Shown piece after piece: positions 5,429 through 5,889 of a stretch of 5,889 bases of DNA. The stretch is from contig CAZYSP010000026.1 in the NCBI GenBank assembly GCA_964650285.1, positions 1 through 5,889 of the forward strand, given 5' to 3'. The notes beneath the pieces are model-generated. The model was not told where the DNA came from, ran no database searches, and saw only the letters and a program-made list of their open reading frames with translations. Every line of letters starts with the position of its first letter. The stretch's first letter is position 1. This DNA comes from JACPJP01 sp964650285 (GTDB taxonomy: Archaea; Nanobdellota; Nanobdellia; Woesearchaeales; GW2011-AR4). The translations under genes and the position numbers were made by a program.

Positions 5429-5572
5429 ATGCCTGAGATGAGATTTACTGTAACGAAGAAATTGAATAAGCTGATTTTGGAAGTTTCTGAAGGCTTAGGA
5501 GTTGATAAGTCGGATTATGTCAAGAGTTTGATACTTTATGATTTGAAAGATAAAGGGGGAAGAAAGAGTTAG
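5429..5572 (+). CDS. Ribbon-helix-helix regulator, first tandem copy, 47 aa
   Basis: 47 aa starting MPEMRFTV. 'PEMRFTV' (2-8) is the DNA-contacting beta strand. 'TKKLNKLILEVSEGLG' (9-24) is helix A, 'VDKS' the turn, and 'SDYVKSLILYDLK' (28-40) helix B, a standard MetJ/Arc-type RHH fold. The C-terminal tail is DKGGRKS. The frame is open upstream to a TTG at 5360, but the second copy begins at the equivalent Met with no such extension, and the extension overlaps the repeats and the promoter; so 5429 is chosen. It ends in TAG one nucleotide before the next RHH start. It probably binds the repeats in its own promoter region as a dimer and represses the operon leading to the secreted protein at 5707. 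Confidence 0.85.
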   Translation: MPEMRFTVTKKLNKLILEVSEGLGVDKSDYVKSLILYDLKDKGGRKS

Positions 5573-5693
5573 AATGCCAGAAATGAGATTTACTGTAACG
5601 AAGAAATTGAATAAGCTGATTTTGGAAGTTTCTGAAGGCTTAGGAGTTGATAAGTCGGATTATGTCAAGAGTTTGATACTTTATGATTTGAAA
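5438..5693 (+). repeat. Tandem duplication, 111-nt units identical, 145-bp period
   Basis: Positions 5438-5548 and 5583-5693 are identical over 111 nt, covering codons 4-40 of both RHH genes. Immediately to the left the codons for Pro and Glu differ at their third bases (CCT GAG versus CCA GAA), and to the right the tails are unrelated. The period is not a multiple of three, so each copy uses its own start codon and frame. Confidence 0.95.
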
Positions 5694-5723
5694 AAGGGAA
5701 TAAAAAATGATGGGAAAGGATAA
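5574..5723 (+). CDS. Ribbon-helix-helix regulator, second tandem copy, 49 aa
   Basis: 49 aa, identical to the first copy through residue 40 (MPEMRFTV... to ...LILYDLK), with a different tail, KGIKNDGKG. The RHH strand, helix A and helix B are all intact, so both copies should fold and could form homo- or heterodimers with the same DNA specificity. Its ATG lies 1 nt after the first copy's TAG, which suggests translational coupling. Its last 17 nt overlap the start of the secreted-protein gene at 5707. It has no promoter of its own and depends on the one near 5351. Whether the two copies differ in role cannot be told; only the short C-terminal tails could distinguish them. Confidence 0.85.
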   Translation: MPEMRFTVTKKLNKLILEVSEGLGVDKSDYVKSLILYDLKKGIKNDGKG

Positions 5724-5889
5724 AGAAGTCAATAAAAGTAATTTGGCAAAAAAGATATTTTTCATACTTACAATAGCATTGTTTTTGCTGATTGGTTTAG
5801 TCATGGCAAGCGCTGATGAAGTGCAGAAAGAAAAAATCGAAAACCTGGAAAAAGAAGAGATAAGCGATGACGCGTCTCAAGAACTGCTA
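5707..5889 (+). CDS. Start of a secreted or membrane-anchored protein, 3' truncated by the window
   Basis: 61 codons are visible, with no stop before the window end. The N-terminus is MMGKDKEVNK followed by 'AKKIFFILTIALFLLIGLV' (14-32), a signal peptide or anchor with likely cleavage after MASA (33-36). It continues as a very acidic/basic helical stretch ('DEVQKEKIENLEKEEISDD'). Two adjacent ATGs (5707 and 5710) are both possible starts. AAGGGA (5694-5699) is a weak Shine-Dalgarno-like element. The start overlaps the second RHH gene by 17 nt in another frame, so translation is probably coupled to it. The mature function lies outside the window. The context, an RHH regulator directly upstream, repeats the arrangement at 2514-3964. 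The last 70 bases look slightly richer in GC than their surroundings. Confidence 0.75.
   Translation, partial: MMGKDKEVNKSNLAKKIFFILTIALFLLIGLVMASADEVQKEKIENLEKEEISDDASQELL

Noticed and set aside
5385..5693. CRISPR-like repeat array
   Set aside because: Only two or three short units without spacers, and the longer repeat is a coding duplication.

Overview
The window looks like a chromosomal segment from an AT-rich archaeon, most likely a DPANN-type lineage (Woesearchaeota, Pacearchaeota or Nanoarchaeota). The domain-level evidence is TATA boxes about 25-30 bp upstream of start codons, which implies leaderless transcripts, almost no Shine-Dalgarno sites, and T-tract ends after genes. The lineage assignment is inference from protein style: short secreted or membrane-anchored beta-sandwich proteins, ribbon-helix-helix (RHH) regulators and a 'KARELYxKL' helical module. 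No rRNA, tRNA, CRISPR array or insertion sequence was seen.

Layout: (1) 1-674, the 3' part of a pilin-like secreted protein rich in Cys and N-glycosylation sequons. (2) 762-1889, a signal-peptide protein with three beta-sandwich domains and a C-terminal membrane anchor. (3) 1958-2380, a short membrane-anchored single beta-sandwich protein. (4) 2514-2672, a 52-aa RHH regulator too short for routine ORF calling, 2 nt upstream of (5) 2675-3964, a bitopic or two-TM surface protein with a Gly/Ala/Glu linker, two beta-sandwiches and a basic cytoplasmic tail. The reading frame of (5) continues past two TAG codons into a plausible helical domain ending at 4183. (6) 4245-4625, a coiled-coil protein with its own leaderless promoter. 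(7) 4738-5293 on the minus strand, a frameshifted, 5'-truncated pseudogene whose beta-sandwich aligns with that of gene 5. (8) 5429-5572 and 5574-5723, two tandem RHH genes sharing 111 identical nucleotides. (9) 5707-5889, the start of another secreted protein, overlapping the second RHH gene by 17 nt.

The most interesting theme is that the small RHH regulators are twice placed immediately upstream of, and apparently co-transcribed with, a secreted or surface protein gene. Both promoter regions carry inverted repeats over or around the TATA box and 11-bp (one helical turn) direct repeats, as expected for RHH operators. This suggests a self-regulated 'RHH + surface protein' cassette for switching cell-surface composition. 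The degraded paralogue, the TAG-interrupted C-terminus and the tandem RHH duplication show that the locus is evolving rapidly. Exact functions of the surface proteins cannot be assigned from sequence alone.
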